Of a stretch of 64,000 nt of DNA, positions 42,472 to 51,110 are shown piece by piece. Position 1 is the stretch's first letter. Each line of letters starts with the position of its first letter. The DNA is from Clostridiales bacterium (GTDB taxonomy: Bacteria > Bacillota > Clostridia > TANB77 > CAG-508). Under the pieces are notes generated by a model, which was not told the origin of the DNA, made no database searches, and was given only the letters and a program-made list of their open reading frames with translations. Location: contig DQFO01000016.1 in assembly GCA_003525075.1 (NCBI GenBank), forward strand, positions 1 to 64,000. The letters are read 5' to 3'. The translations under genes were made by a program, and so were the position numbers.

Positions 42472-43137
42472 ATGATGGATTTTTCTGAAGCACGGTCTTT
42501 TAATGATGGTATAGAATTTTATGGAAAAGATATAATCATAATTGCTACACGCAAAGATGATAAAGTAAAAATTGAAAAAAGTAAATCTCCACGTCTTAAA
42601 TACTCTAATAAATTTGTTAAGACTATTATTTGTTTGCTATTAACAATCATATCAAATCTTATTTTAAATACTTTTCAAGATTTCAAAGTTCAAATCTTAC
42701 TAATAATTGCTTTATTTTGGAGTAGTGTTATATGTTTTTTCTTTTTTAATTCTCGAAATGATAAAAATGTACAATGTTATAAATATCATGCAGCAGAACA
42801 CAAATTTTTAAATTATATTGATAAATACAAAAAAGAACCAGAAACATGTGAAGATGTAATGAAAATGAGTTCATATTCTTATCGGTGTGTTTCTACAATA
42901 TTAGTAGTTATTATGACTTTATTAACTTTATGTATATGTGGAATTTTATATATTCCTACATTGATTTTAAAAATCTTATGGATTGCCTTTAGTATTTTTA
43001 TCACATTATATTTGTGGGCAAATAATAAATGTGATTTTCTTCAAAAGTTTGTAGTCGTAGAACCTAGCTATTCAGAAGTAGAAGTTGCATTTATTGGCGG
43101 AAAAGATTATTTAAAAACAAAACAAAAAATATCATAA
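42472..43137 (+). CDS. DUF1385 membrane protein
   Basis: A 221-residue protein with two pairs of helices (about 50-100 and 140-185) and a conserved cytosolic loop CYKYHAAEHKFLNYIDKYKKEPETCEDVMKMSSYSYRC, given here in two parts: CYKYHAAEHKFLNYI and EDVMKMSSYSYRC. This matches the DUF1385 family (YqhQ-like), whose His-rich YHxAEHK motif may bind metal. The usual family member is longer (about 300 residues), so this is a short form. GGGGA lies before the ATG at 42472. The function is unknown. Confidence 0.8.
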   Translation: MMDFSEARSFNDGIEFYGKDIIIIATRKDDKVKIEKSKSPRLKYSNKFVKTIICLLLTIISNLILNTFQDFKVQILLIIALFWSSVICFFFFNSRNDKNVQCYKYHAAEHKFLNYIDKYKKEPETCEDVMKMSSYSYRCVSTILVVIMTLLTLCICGILYIPTLILKILWIAFSIFITLYLWANNKCDFLQKFVVVEPSYSEVEVAFIGGKDYLKTKQKIS

Positions 43138-43149
43138 TTTATCTCAAAA

Positions 43150-43192
43150 ATTCCCAATAGACATATTTAATAATATATCTATTGGGGATTTT
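43150..43192. terminator. Bidirectional terminator between DUF1385 and vanT
   Basis: CCCAATAGACATAT pairs with ATATCTATTGGGG; A-run before and T-run after make it usable for both convergent genes. Confidence 0.85.
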
Positions 43193-43193
43193 T

Positions 43194-45311
43194 CTAACTT
43201 CTTATTCTTGGCAATCTATTACCTAATCTACTCAAAAATTCATTTGTAATTGTATCTGCATTCATTGCAAACTTTTCTGAAGATAAATTAATATCATCAC
43301 AATCAATTATATAAACTACATCTCCAGTTTTAATTTCTTTAACATCTGTTACATCAATAACACATTGATCCATACAAATTCTACCAATTACTTTCGAATA
43401 ATTTCCATTTACTTTTACTAACATATTTTTATTAGATAAACATCTAGGAAATCCATCTGCATATCCAATAGATATTGAAGCAATTTTTCTATTACTATCT
43501 GCTATATATGTTCTACCATAACTTACACTATCATCTTTATTAATTTCTTTTACACTTGTTACTCTTGCTTTTAATGATAAAACAGGCTTTAAATCTAATT
43601 TATTTTTTTGATATGCTGTATTATCACTATTAACACCATACATGATTATTCCTATTCTTACATAATCATAAGTTTCTGTATTATAATTTATAGCACCATA
43701 ACTGCTTTGTAAATGTACTTTTCCAACATCTTGTCCATTTTCTTTTAATTGTTTTATACATTTATTAAAGTTTTCTATTTGTTTCTCTGTAAATTCTATA
43801 TCTTCTTTTTTATCAGAATCAGCAACACATAAATGGCTAAATGTTCCTAAAATATTAAGCCTTGGATTTTCATAAATTTTTATTAATCTGTCCATATTAT
43901 CATATCTTTCTCCAATACGATTCATTCCTGTGTTTATTTTAATATGACAATTTAATTTTTGACTTAATTTTAACTCTTTGATTTTTTCAGAATAATTATA
44001 ATCAACTATTGTTTGAATCAAATCATATTGTATTACATATTTTAAATCTTCAAAATTAGTATATCCTAATATCAAAATATTTCCTTTAATATTATGTTTT
44101 CGCAATTCAATTGCTTCATCTAAAGTTGCAACAGCAAAATCGTTAATTCCAATTTCAGATAATTTTTCTGCAATTAAAATACTCCCATGCCCATAAGCAT
44201 TAGCTTTTACTACTGCCATGATTTTTGTTTTAGGTTGTATTACTTTTTTTATTTCATTTATATTATGTTCTAAATTTTCCAAATTAACCTCAACCCAAGC
44301 TCTATCTGTTAATAAACTATTTTCTTTATTCATTTTTATTACTTCCTTAATTTTTTCTATTAAAAATGCAAATATTGTTGTTACTACTGCTACGACTAAA
44401 TAAAATATAAAATTATTGTCAACAATGTATTTTTCAACTTTACATATTCCTGAAATAAATCTTATTCCAACAATAAATAATGGATGAAAAATATAAATTA
44501 TAGTTGATACATTTCTTAATTTTAAATTTTGTGTATTACTTATATTTATCAAATAATCAAACAAAACATACATCGTTGGAATTAGCAAAATATACATACT
44601 ATCATGTTTTTGTAGATTAAATTTATGAAGAATCGTTGCCTCTATTGTCATTCCTATAAAGAATAGGACACTATACAAAAATGATTTTTTGTTATTTACT
44701 CTTTTTATTTTTATAAAATATCCTAAATATAAGAAAATTGGAGCATAAAATAATCCATTTCTTGTATAATCACTTATTTTAAAGATAAAATCATATATAT
44801 AACTTAAAACACACACATTTCGCGTTAGTCCATAATAACTATCACCTAATAATCCTATAATATATAAAACTATTACTGTTATAAATGTTTTTCTATTTCC
44901 TAATTTTTTTATAAAATAATATGTAATCCATATTCCTAATATAAGTGCTGGGAAATACCATAAATGATATAATGTTCCATTAATCAAAATGTCTTTTATA
45001 ATAGAAAAAATACTTATATTATTGAATTTTCCCATATAAATATTTATTGGTAAATAAAGTATTATACAAAATAAATATATCTTTAATATTTTAATTGTAT
45101 ATTTTTTTAATTTGTTCTTATCTTTTAAACATCCATCTATTACAAAATAACCTGTTATCATAAAAAATAATGGTACTGCAATTCTTCCTAATATTCTTGT
45201 AAAAAAGAAATTGAATTCTTGATTTATATTGATAAATGGCGAAATATGTATTGCAATTACTAAAAAACTAACAACAAATCTTGCTACATCTATATTAATT
45301 TTTTTATTCAT
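43194..45311 (-). CDS. vanT: VanT-type membrane serine/alanine racemase
   Basis: A 705-residue two-domain enzyme. Residues 1-325 form an acyltransferase-3-like membrane domain with ten helices, thought to bring in L-serine. Residues about 330-705 are a fold-type III alanine racemase: the PLP lysine is in VVKANAYGHG (K370 counting from the upstream GTG), QSSYGAIN and SYGRTY supply the tyrosines, and ICMDQ is conserved. In vanC/vanG clusters VanT makes D-serine for D-Ala-D-Ser. It overlaps vanXY by 8 nt; I chose the ATG at 45311. It ends the operon. Confidence 0.95.
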   Translation of the reverse strand: MNKKINIDVARFVVSFLVIAIHISPFININQEFNFFFTRILGRIAVPLFFMITGYFVIDGCLKDKNKLKKYTIKILKIYLFCIILYLPINIYMGKFNNISIFSIIKDILINGTLYHLWYFPALILGIWITYYFIKKLGNRKTFITVIVLYIIGLLGDSYYGLTRNVCVLSYIYDFIFKISDYTRNGLFYAPIFLYLGYFIKIKRVNNKKSFLYSVLFFIGMTIEATILHKFNLQKHDSMYILLIPTMYVLFDYLINISNTQNLKLRNVSTIIYIFHPLFIVGIRFISGICKVEKYIVDNNFIFYLVVAVVTTIFAFLIEKIKEVIKMNKENSLLTDRAWVEVNLENLEHNINEIKKVIQPKTKIMAVVKANAYGHGSILIAEKLSEIGINDFAVATLDEAIELRKHNIKGNILILGYTNFEDLKYVIQYDLIQTIVDYNYSEKIKELKLSQKLNCHIKINTGMNRIGERYDNMDRLIKIYENPRLNILGTFSHLCVADSDKKEDIEFTEKQIENFNKCIKQLKENGQDVGKVHLQSSYGAINYNTETYDYVRIGIIMYGVNSDNTAYQKNKLDLKPVLSLKARVTSVKEINKDDSVSYGRTYIADSNRKIASISIGYADGFPRCLSNKNMLVKVNGNYSKVIGRICMDQCVIDVTDVKEIKTGDVVYIIDCDDINLSSEKFAMNADTITNEFLSRLGNRLPRIRS

Positions 45312-46038
45312 CACTCACTCTTTCTGATAAAATAAATCCATCTACATTATTTCCAGAAATCATTTGATTTTCTTGTAATATAATTGTTTCGTTCTGATTT
45401 TCGTACGGAATATAAGAAATCTTATATCCATAGCTATTTAAAAATTTTGGATATTTATATTCTTTTAAATATTCAATATATTCTTCTAAACATAAATTTT
45501 TATTTGTTATAATTTTTGAATGAGGATAACCTACAAATCTAAAATGCCATTCTTCTTTAGCTATTTTTGTAATGTTCTTTTTTTCATCTTTGTATCTTTC
45601 AATAAAACCAAAATTTGGTGCTATTTTTCTAAACTCTTGGCATATACCATTATATGGAAAACTTGGGCATATAAAATCTATATTAGGTTTATTTAATGCT
45701 AAATCGATTGCAAGTCCTGTTTGATGTTCACTTGCATTTGGTAATGCTACAAATTTTTTTGTATATTCTTCACCATTTTCTATTATTGAATCTGTATATA
45801 ATCTTTTCTGTTCTTCAAAAGTTCTAACTCCACTTATTGGAACTATTTCATCATTTGCATTTATACTTTTTAATGCTTTTTGCAGTTGACTATTTGCTAC
45901 TTGGTCTAATTCTATATTTTTATATTTTTCACTATATGATATTAATTTAATTTCATTTGTTTTTAATAAATTATCTGGATTTATTAAAATAAGATATCCT
46001 TTATGTATATTTTCATCATTTAATTTTACTTTTTTCAT
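45304..46038 (-). CDS. vanXY: VanXY-type D,D-peptidase
   Basis: A 244-residue zinc D,D-dipeptidase/D,D-carboxypeptidase that removes normal D-Ala-D-Ala and pentapeptide ends. The zinc motifs are SEHQTGLAIDLAL (SxHxxGxAxD) and KEEWHFRF (ExxH). SGVRTFEEQKRLY precedes them, as in VanY/VanXY. No membrane anchor is present, as in the cytoplasmic VanXY of the VanC/VanG types. The start overlaps the ligase stop by 4 nt (ATGA). Confidence 0.93.
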   Translation of the reverse strand: MKKVKLNDENIHKGYLILINPDNLLKTNEIKLISYSEKYKNIELDQVANSQLQKALKSINANDEIVPISGVRTFEEQKRLYTDSIIENGEEYTKKFVALPNASEHQTGLAIDLALNKPNIDFICPSFPYNGICQEFRKIAPNFGFIERYKDEKKNITKIAKEEWHFRFVGYPHSKIITNKNLCLEEYIEYLKEYKYPKFLNSYGYKISYIPYENQNETIILQENQMISGNNVDGFILSERVSDE

Positions 46039-47072
46039 CTTTCTAATCCTAACTTTATAAGTTTATCTATTACTTTTGGAAATGATATTCCTATTTTATT
46101 TAACATACTTGGATATCTCGAATGTGATGTACAACCTGGTATTGTATTTACTTCATTAAAAACAATTTTTTTATCTTTTGTATAGAACATATCTACTCTA
46201 GCAAATCCAGTACAACCTAATATTTTATAAATTTCAAGTGCTGTTTTCTTTATTTTTTCTCTTTCTTCTTCACTTAATCTTGCTGGTAATATTATTCTAC
46301 TTGTTTTTAAGTTATATTTTTCAAAATAATCGAAAAATCCATCTTGTAATTCAATTTCATCAACTTCTCCTACAACTAAATCATGATTTCCCAATATTGC
46401 ACAACCAACTTCAAATCCATCAATATTTTCTTCAATAATTACTTTATTGTCATATTTATAAGCTTCTTCTAATGCCTCTTTTAAATTATCTTCACTTTTA
46501 ATTTTTGTAATTCCAAATGATGAACCTGCTTTTAAAGGCTTTACAAATAATGGATAATGTAAATTTTTTATTTTATTTCTTATATCATCATAACTATCAT
46601 TTTCAAATAAATAAGATATTGGTGTAAGAATCCCATTTGTTGCTACTAGCTCATGAGCTAAATATTTATCCATACATATTGCTGATGATGTCATATCACA
46701 TCCAACATATTTTATTCCTGCTAATTCAAGTAATCCTTGTAATCTTCCGTCTTCTCCATTTTGTCCGTGTAAAACTGGAAAAACTATATCTAATTTTATA
46801 ATTTCATTAGTATCTAATATAATTATTCCATGATCACTTCTATTTGTAGATATCGTGATTTTTTTACAAGACTTATCATCTTTCCATTCGTTTTTCTCTA
46901 TTTTTTCTATATCTCCTTGATATAAATAAAAATCTCCTTGTTTTGTTATACCTATTAAAACTACATCATATTTCTCTTTATTAATATTTTTTATTACTGA
47001 TGTAACAGATACAAGCGATACATCATATTCACTTGAACATCCTCCAAATATTATTCCTACTTTTGTTTTCAT
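46035..47072 (-). CDS. vanG: VanG-type D-alanine-D-serine ligase
   Basis: A 345-residue ATP-grasp ligase. The N-terminal motif VGIIFGGCSSEYDVSL, LHGQNGEDGRLQGLLEL, FVKPLKAGSSFGITK and GFARVDMFYT with FNEVNTIPGCTSHSRYP are present. The omega-loop reads EKYNLKTSRI, the EKY form found in D-Ala-D-Ser ligases of VanC, VanE and VanG types and unlike the His-containing loop of VanA/B. This predicts low-level vancomycin resistance through D-Ala-D-Ser termini. It begins 5 nt after vanW. Confidence 0.93.
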   Translation of the reverse strand: MKTKVGIIFGGCSSEYDVSLVSVTSVIKNINKEKYDVVLIGITKQGDFYLYQGDIEKIEKNEWKDDKSCKKITISTNRSDHGIIILDTNEIIKLDIVFPVLHGQNGEDGRLQGLLELAGIKYVGCDMTSSAICMDKYLAHELVATNGILTPISYLFENDSYDDIRNKIKNLHYPLFVKPLKAGSSFGITKIKSEDNLKEALEEAYKYDNKVIIEENIDGFEVGCAILGNHDLVVGEVDEIELQDGFFDYFEKYNLKTSRIILPARLSEEEREKIKKTALEIYKILGCTGFARVDMFYTKDKKIVFNEVNTIPGCTSHSRYPSMLNKIGISFPKVIDKLIKLGLER

Positions 47073-47077
47073 AACTA

Positions 47078-47896
47078 TTACCTCTCTTCTATTTTTATAT
47101 CTTTTGAAAGTTCATAAGTAATTTCTACTTTTTCACTATATAATTTTTCTTTTTTTATTTGCATATTTGTGTTTTTATCAATTTCTGCTCTTACAATATC
47201 AACAATTTCATATATTTTATTATTTTGTCTTACATATCTTAAATTTTCATTTGATATTACATAAGCAACATCACTTTCTTTATTTGATAATATTTTTCCA
47301 TACATATATTCTTCATCAAAATATATATCAATTTGGTAAATATTGTTTGTTTCATTTTTTACTTTTAAGTCTAACCATCCACTGCTTATTGTTGAATCTA
47401 TTCCTTGTTTTGCTGTTTTATCTGGATCTGGAAATGATTTCATTTTATGTCCATGTCTTTCTATTACAGTAAGAGGACTCATTAAAAATAAGTAATGTAA
47501 CATATTACTTAAATGACATAATCCACCTCCTTTTTTGGCGACTATTTTTCCGTCTATCAATATAAGTCCATCTTTGTATTTTCCGTACTTTTTAGCATTT
47601 TTTATAAGATAACAAAACGAAAATGTTTCTCCTGGATATATTAATATATGATTCATTGTTTTACTTGCAATTTTCAGGTTATCAACTTTGTTTTTTTGAT
47701 AAATTATGTCTTGTCCACTATTTTTATTAATCATTGATGTTTTTGTATTACAAATTTCATATTTTAATAAATCTCCAAATTTATTTGAATATGTATTTTT
47801 GTCAAATTTCATTCCAATATTGTAAAATAGTTTTCTTTGCCATACTCTGATTGGTAAAAGAAACGGAAATATTTGTGTTAATCTTTTTCTTTTCAT
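47078..47896 (-). CDS. vanW: VanW-family protein
   Basis: A 272-residue VanW-domain protein, an accessory of vanB and vanG clusters whose function is not known. Landmarks are NHILIYPGETFSFCYLI, GLILIDGKIVAKKGGGLCHLSNML with the conserved GGGxCxxS, and ERHGHKMKSFPDPDKT. The longer reading from 47959 begins inside the terminator hairpin; GAGAGG lies 6 nt before the ATG at 47896. It is the first gene of the resistance transcript, driven by the VanR-box promoter at 47979-48020. Confidence 0.92.
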   Translation of the reverse strand: MKRKRLTQIFPFLLPIRVWQRKLFYNIGMKFDKNTYSNKFGDLLKYEICNTKTSMINKNSGQDIIYQKNKVDNLKIASKTMNHILIYPGETFSFCYLIKNAKKYGKYKDGLILIDGKIVAKKGGGLCHLSNMLHYLFLMSPLTVIERHGHKMKSFPDPDKTAKQGIDSTISSGWLDLKVKNETNNIYQIDIYFDEEYMYGKILSNKESDVAYVISNENLRYVRQNNKIYEIVDIVRAEIDKNTNMQIKKEKLYSEKVEITYELSKDIKIEER

Positions 47897-47949
47897 ACTA
47901 TTCCTCTCTTCTTTATGATTCTTGCATATATTTTTGAGATTTTGCAATA

Positions 47950-48004
47950 AAAAAATCATTGTAAATCAATACAAATATATTGTACTAACTTATCAATGAT
48001 TTTT
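47950..48004 (-). terminator. Terminator of vanRS interlaced with the vanW promoter
   Basis: Minus-strand AAAATCATTG (48004-47995) pairs with CAATGATTTTTTT (47962-47950). The -10 of the vanW promoter (TACAAT, 47979-47984) sits in the loop, so transcripts starting there lack the left arm and are not terminated, while transcripts from vanS are. Confidence 0.65.
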
Positions 48005-48020
48005 CTTTAATTTCTTCTTA
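47979..48020 (-). promoter_or_regulatory. vanW operon promoter with VanR-type box
   Basis: TAAGAAGAAATTAA (48007-48020), then 22 nt, then TACAAT (47979-47984). The -35 is poor, as expected for an activated promoter. The same box and spacing occur upstream of vanR and of the P-type ATPase gene. Confidence 0.7.
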
Positions 48021-48039
48021 TGAAAAGCTTAAAACTTTC

Positions 48040-49149
48040 TTAAGCTTGTTCTATTATTGGTAATATAACACTAAAAGTTGTTTCTTTCATATCACTTTCT
48101 GCATAAATTCTTCCTCCATGAAGTTCTACTATTTCTTTAGCAATAGCAAGGCCTAGCCCACTACCTCCTGTTTTACTTGTTCTCGAAGAATCTAATCTAT
48201 AGAATTTTTCAAATATTTTATCTAACTTTTCTTTTGGAATTTGTTTTCCTTTATTTGTAATCTTTACAGTCGCTTGATTTTCTTTATTTAATATACTTAT
48301 ATCTATATCAGTGTTTTCTTTACTATAATTTACTGCATTTTTTATTAAGTTATTAAATACTCTACTTAATTTATCAGGATCTGCATATAAAATTGTTTTT
48401 TCATCAGAAGTAAAGTTAATTTTTTTATTCATTTCTTTTAATGTAGGATAAAAATCATCTGCAATTTGTTCTAACATTAAATTCAAGTTTATTACTTCTT
48501 TTTCTAAAACAATTTTTTCTGAATTGAATCTAGCTACATCAAATAATTCGTTAATTAAATATTCTAATCTATATGATTTATCAAGTGCAATGTCAATATA
48601 CCTATTTCTTTGTTCTTGTGGCATATCTTTTATTTCACTTAACAATGATAAATATCCTATCATAGATGTTAATGGTGTTTTTATGTCATGTGCAAGATAT
48701 ACAATTAACTCATCTTTTTTCTGTTCATTTTCTCTTGCAAGTCTTTCATTTTTTATTGCTTCTGTTTTAAAATGATTTAATTTTTTCTCTACTTCTACCA
48801 TTTCTGGCGGTAAATTTATATACTCTACATTTTTGTCAAATAATTTATCTGCTGATTCTGAAACTGCAAACACATAAGAAAATATTTTATTTAATAATTT
48901 ATATAATAAGCTTAAAACTATTATTAATGTAGTTCCAAATATAATAAATATAAAATATGCTCTTTCAAAAACTAATTCATATATATTATCAAGTAAATCA
49001 TATAAATGTGGAAAAATATTGTATAACCACTGAAAGTCAAATATTGCTCTGCTTTCTGCTAAAATTATCATAATTATTCCCATTATAGTTAAACTAATCA
49101 TACATTGGACTATAAAACTCCAAAATGTACTTTTTACTATTTTTTTCAT
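48040..49149 (-). CDS. vanS: VanS-type sensor histidine kinase
   Basis: A 369-residue membrane kinase. Two helices (about 8-30 and 68-92) flank a short outer loop, as in VanS of the VanG type. A HAMP-like linker leads to the His box LAHDIKTPLTSMIGYLSLL, the N box VFNNLIKNAVNYSKE and the G boxes IFEKFYRLDSSR and GGSGLGLAIAKEIVELHGG. It controls VanR phosphorylation in response to vancomycin. The start at 49149 is 4 nt past the vanR stop, so coupling is likely; the longer reading overlaps vanR and lacks a site. Confidence 0.93.
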   Translation of the reverse strand: MKKIVKSTFWSFIVQCMISLTIMGIIMIILAESRAIFDFQWLYNIFPHLYDLLDNIYELVFERAYFIFIIFGTTLIIVLSLLYKLLNKIFSYVFAVSESADKLFDKNVEYINLPPEMVEVEKKLNHFKTEAIKNERLARENEQKKDELIVYLAHDIKTPLTSMIGYLSLLSEIKDMPQEQRNRYIDIALDKSYRLEYLINELFDVARFNSEKIVLEKEVINLNLMLEQIADDFYPTLKEMNKKINFTSDEKTILYADPDKLSRVFNNLIKNAVNYSKENTDIDISILNKENQATVKITNKGKQIPKEKLDKIFEKFYRLDSSRTSKTGGSGLGLAIAKEIVELHGGRIYAESDMKETTFSVILPIIEQA

Positions 49150-49153
49150 ATCA

Positions 49154-49849
49154 TTATTTTTCAATCTTATACCCCATTCCATAAACAGTCTTAATATACT
49201 TCGGATTTCTTCCACCATCATTCATCTTTTCTCTTAAGTGTCTTATATGTACCATTATAGTATTATTATCTCTTTCAAAATACTTTTCTCCCCAAACTTT
49301 AGAAAATAATTCATCACTTTTTACAACATTTCCTCTATTAGCACATAATTTCCATAATATTGCAAATTCTGTTTTTGTAAGTTCAACAAGCTTTTCGTTA
49401 AAGAAAAACTCATGTGTAGAATTATTAATTCGTATTCCTCTAAAATCTATCTCATTTGTATTTATAGTATTATCTTGATTGTTATATTTTTTATATCTTC
49501 TCAATTGAGCTTTTACTCTTGCTATTAGTTCAAGAGGCTGAAATGGTTTTGTAATATAATCATCAGCTCCAATACTAAGTCCTGTAATTTTATCTATATT
49601 TTCTACTTTTGCAGTTACAAAAATAATTGGAAAATTATATTTTTCCCTTATTTTATTACATAATTTAAAACCATCAATATCAGGCATCATAACATCTAAT
49701 ATTGCTAAATCTATTTCTAGTTTATCTATGTTTTTTAATAAATCTTTACTTGAATAATATTTATATACATTATAGTTTTCGTTTTTTAAGTATATTTCAA
49801 CTAAATCTGCTATTTCTTTTTCATCATCTACAATTAATATGTTTGCCAT
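49154..49849 (-). CDS. vanR: VanR-type response regulator
   Basis: A 231-residue OmpR-family regulator. The receiver has VDDEKEIADLVEIYL, Asp in LAILDVMMPDIDG and Lys in YITKPFQPLEL. The winged helix has VELTKTEFAILWKLCANRGNVVKSDELF and NTIMVHIRHLREKM. AGAGG lies 8 nt before the ATG. It probably binds the 14-bp box upstream of its own gene, of vanW and of the P-type ATPase. No vanU gene precedes it, unlike the E. faecalis vanG cluster. Confidence 0.94.
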   Translation of the reverse strand: MANILIVDDEKEIADLVEIYLKNENYNVYKYYSSKDLLKNIDKLEIDLAILDVMMPDIDGFKLCNKIREKYNFPIIFVTAKVENIDKITGLSIGADDYITKPFQPLELIARVKAQLRRYKKYNNQDNTINTNEIDFRGIRINNSTHEFFFNEKLVELTKTEFAILWKLCANRGNVVKSDELFSKVWGEKYFERDNNTIMVHIRHLREKMNDGGRNPKYIKTVYGMGYKIEK

Positions 49850-49881
49850 CACATTTCCTCTTTTCTTTTTCTCATTAAATT

Positions 49882-49923
49882 ATTATAACATACTTTTAAT
49901 TTCCAATTATTAATTTCTTCTTA
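49882..49923 (-). promoter_or_regulatory. vanR promoter with VanR-type box
   Basis: TAAGAAGAAATTAA (49910-49923), 22 nt, TATAAT (49882-49887). A second partial GAAATTAA lies 14 nt further downstream. Confidence 0.7.
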
Positions 49924-49924
49924 A

Positions 49925-49958
49925 AAAAAAATGATATCTATATAAATATCATTTCTAA
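49925..49958 (-). terminator. Terminator insulating the vanR promoter
   Basis: Minus-strand AAATGATAT pairs with ATATCATTT and is followed by a run of T, just upstream of the vanR promoter. Confidence 0.8.
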
Positions 49959-49963
49959 ATATG

Positions 49964-50164
49964 CTATTTAATTTCTGTTCCACCCCATTCCACTGCTACA
50001 AATCCTTTTCTTCCCGGTGTTTCTAAGCTTTGTTCTTCTACTTTTATTGAATTTTCTAATCCTTTATATTCCATTAACACCCTTATTGTTGTATCTGGCT
50101 CTGGTTTTATTGTTAATGGCATATTTGCATCTATTTCTTCTCTTGTTGCAAATCTTATGTAATT
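49964..50164 (-). pseudogene. C-terminal remnant of an unknown protein
   Basis: An open frame without a start: NYIRFATREEIDANMPLTIK, PEPDTTIRVLMEYKGLENSI, EEQSLETPGRKGFVAVEWGG and TEIK before a TAG. It reads as a beta-rich C-terminal domain with a natural end. A stop closes the frame at 50165. The family is not recognised. The terminator at 49925-49958 belonged to it. Confidence 0.55.
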
Positions 50165-50197
50165 TTATTTTCTTTACAACAATAATACCTAAAAATA

Positions 50198-50572
50198 TTA
50201 ATCTTTCGACATTTCTCTTTGAATCCATAACATCAATGTATTTACAACATACTCTATTTCTTCATTTGAAAGTTCGTGTCCCTTTTTTATACCATGAATT
50301 TTCTCTAAACAACCTCTACAACAACAACCTGTAGCATGTTGTGCAATAAAAACTGGATGTACCTGTTTCATTGGAGTTTGTTTTCCATCATTATTTGGAT
50401 TTTCTGGTGCTATTCTTTTGGTTATCAAATCTCTCGCATCTAATTTAATTTTATCAAATCCTTTTTCTTTTACATAATTCTTCATTTTTTTATTTAAATG
50501 AAATGAACCTCTAAATTTACTTTTAGATAAAGAATCTAATAAATCTTCAATATTATTTTTCAATTTTATCAT
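50198..50572 (-). CDS. DUF4186 family protein
   Basis: A 124-residue soluble protein of the DUF4186 family. The conserved core is HPVFIAQHATGCCCRGCLEKIHGI, followed by KGHELSNEEIEYVVNTLMLWI. The CCCRGC cluster and two His suggest a metal site. It overlaps ybaK by 4 nt (ATGA), so it is the second gene of that pair. Function unknown. Confidence 0.85.
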   Translation of the reverse strand: MIKLKNNIEDLLDSLSKSKFRGSFHLNKKMKNYVKEKGFDKIKLDARDLITKRIAPENPNNDGKQTPMKQVHPVFIAQHATGCCCRGCLEKIHGIKKGHELSNEEIEYVVNTLMLWIQREMSKD

Positions 50573-51039
50573 TCCTTTACTATATCATCAAATTTACAAT
50601 TTATAATCTTTTCTAAATCTTTTAATTCAACTTCAACCTGATATCCTATTTTGCCACCACTAAATATTATTTCATTAAAATTTTTAGCTGAAATATCTAT
50701 TACAACCTTAAATGATTTCTTTAAACCTATTGGAGAACATCCTCCATGAACATATCCTGTTAATGGTAATAAGTCTTTTTGAGGAATCATCTCTATACTT
50801 TTTTCATTAACACTTTGAGCACATTTCTTCAAATCTAATTCTTTTTCAACTGGTATCATAAATACATAATTTTGTTTAGATTTTGCAATAGTTACAAGTG
50901 TTTTAAATACTTTGTTTGCATCTTCATTTAAAACTTTTGCAACTTCAACACCACTTATTGCATTTGTATCTCCATAAAAATATTCATTATATTTTATTTT
51001 CTTTTGATCTAATATTCTCATAACATTTGTTTTTTCCAT
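50569..51039 (-). CDS. ybaK: Cys-tRNA(Pro) deacylase YbaK
   Basis: A trans-editing enzyme that hydrolyses Cys mischarged on tRNA-Pro. At 156 residues it has the full YbaK fold: INGxx-like start YGDTNAISGVEVAKVL, DANKVFKTLV (the conserved KT-Val), YVFMIPVEKELDLKKCAQ, and GYVHGGCSPIGLKKSF with the GxxxGGxSPxG motif. Its promoter is the composite element at 51064-51107. Confidence 0.92.
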   Translation of the reverse strand: MEKTNVMRILDQKKIKYNEYFYGDTNAISGVEVAKVLNEDANKVFKTLVTIAKSKQNYVFMIPVEKELDLKKCAQSVNEKSIEMIPQKDLLPLTGYVHGGCSPIGLKKSFKVVIDISAKNFNEIIFSGGKIGYQVEVELKDLEKIINCKFDDIVKE

Positions 51040-51063
51040 AAAATCACATCCTTTTATTGTTTC

Positions 51064-51107
51064 TTTATATCACAAAACCAGATAATTATCAACTAATTAT
51101 CTGGTTT
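51064..51107 (-). promoter_or_regulatory. Composite terminator-promoter (ATPase end / ybaK start)
   Basis: The hairpin CCAGATAATTA (51078-51088) with TAATTATCTGG (51094-51104) ends the ATPase transcript. On the minus strand TTGATA (51087-51092), 17 nt, TATAAA (51064-51069) gives the ybaK promoter. Confidence 0.7.
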
Positions 51108-51110
51108 GTA

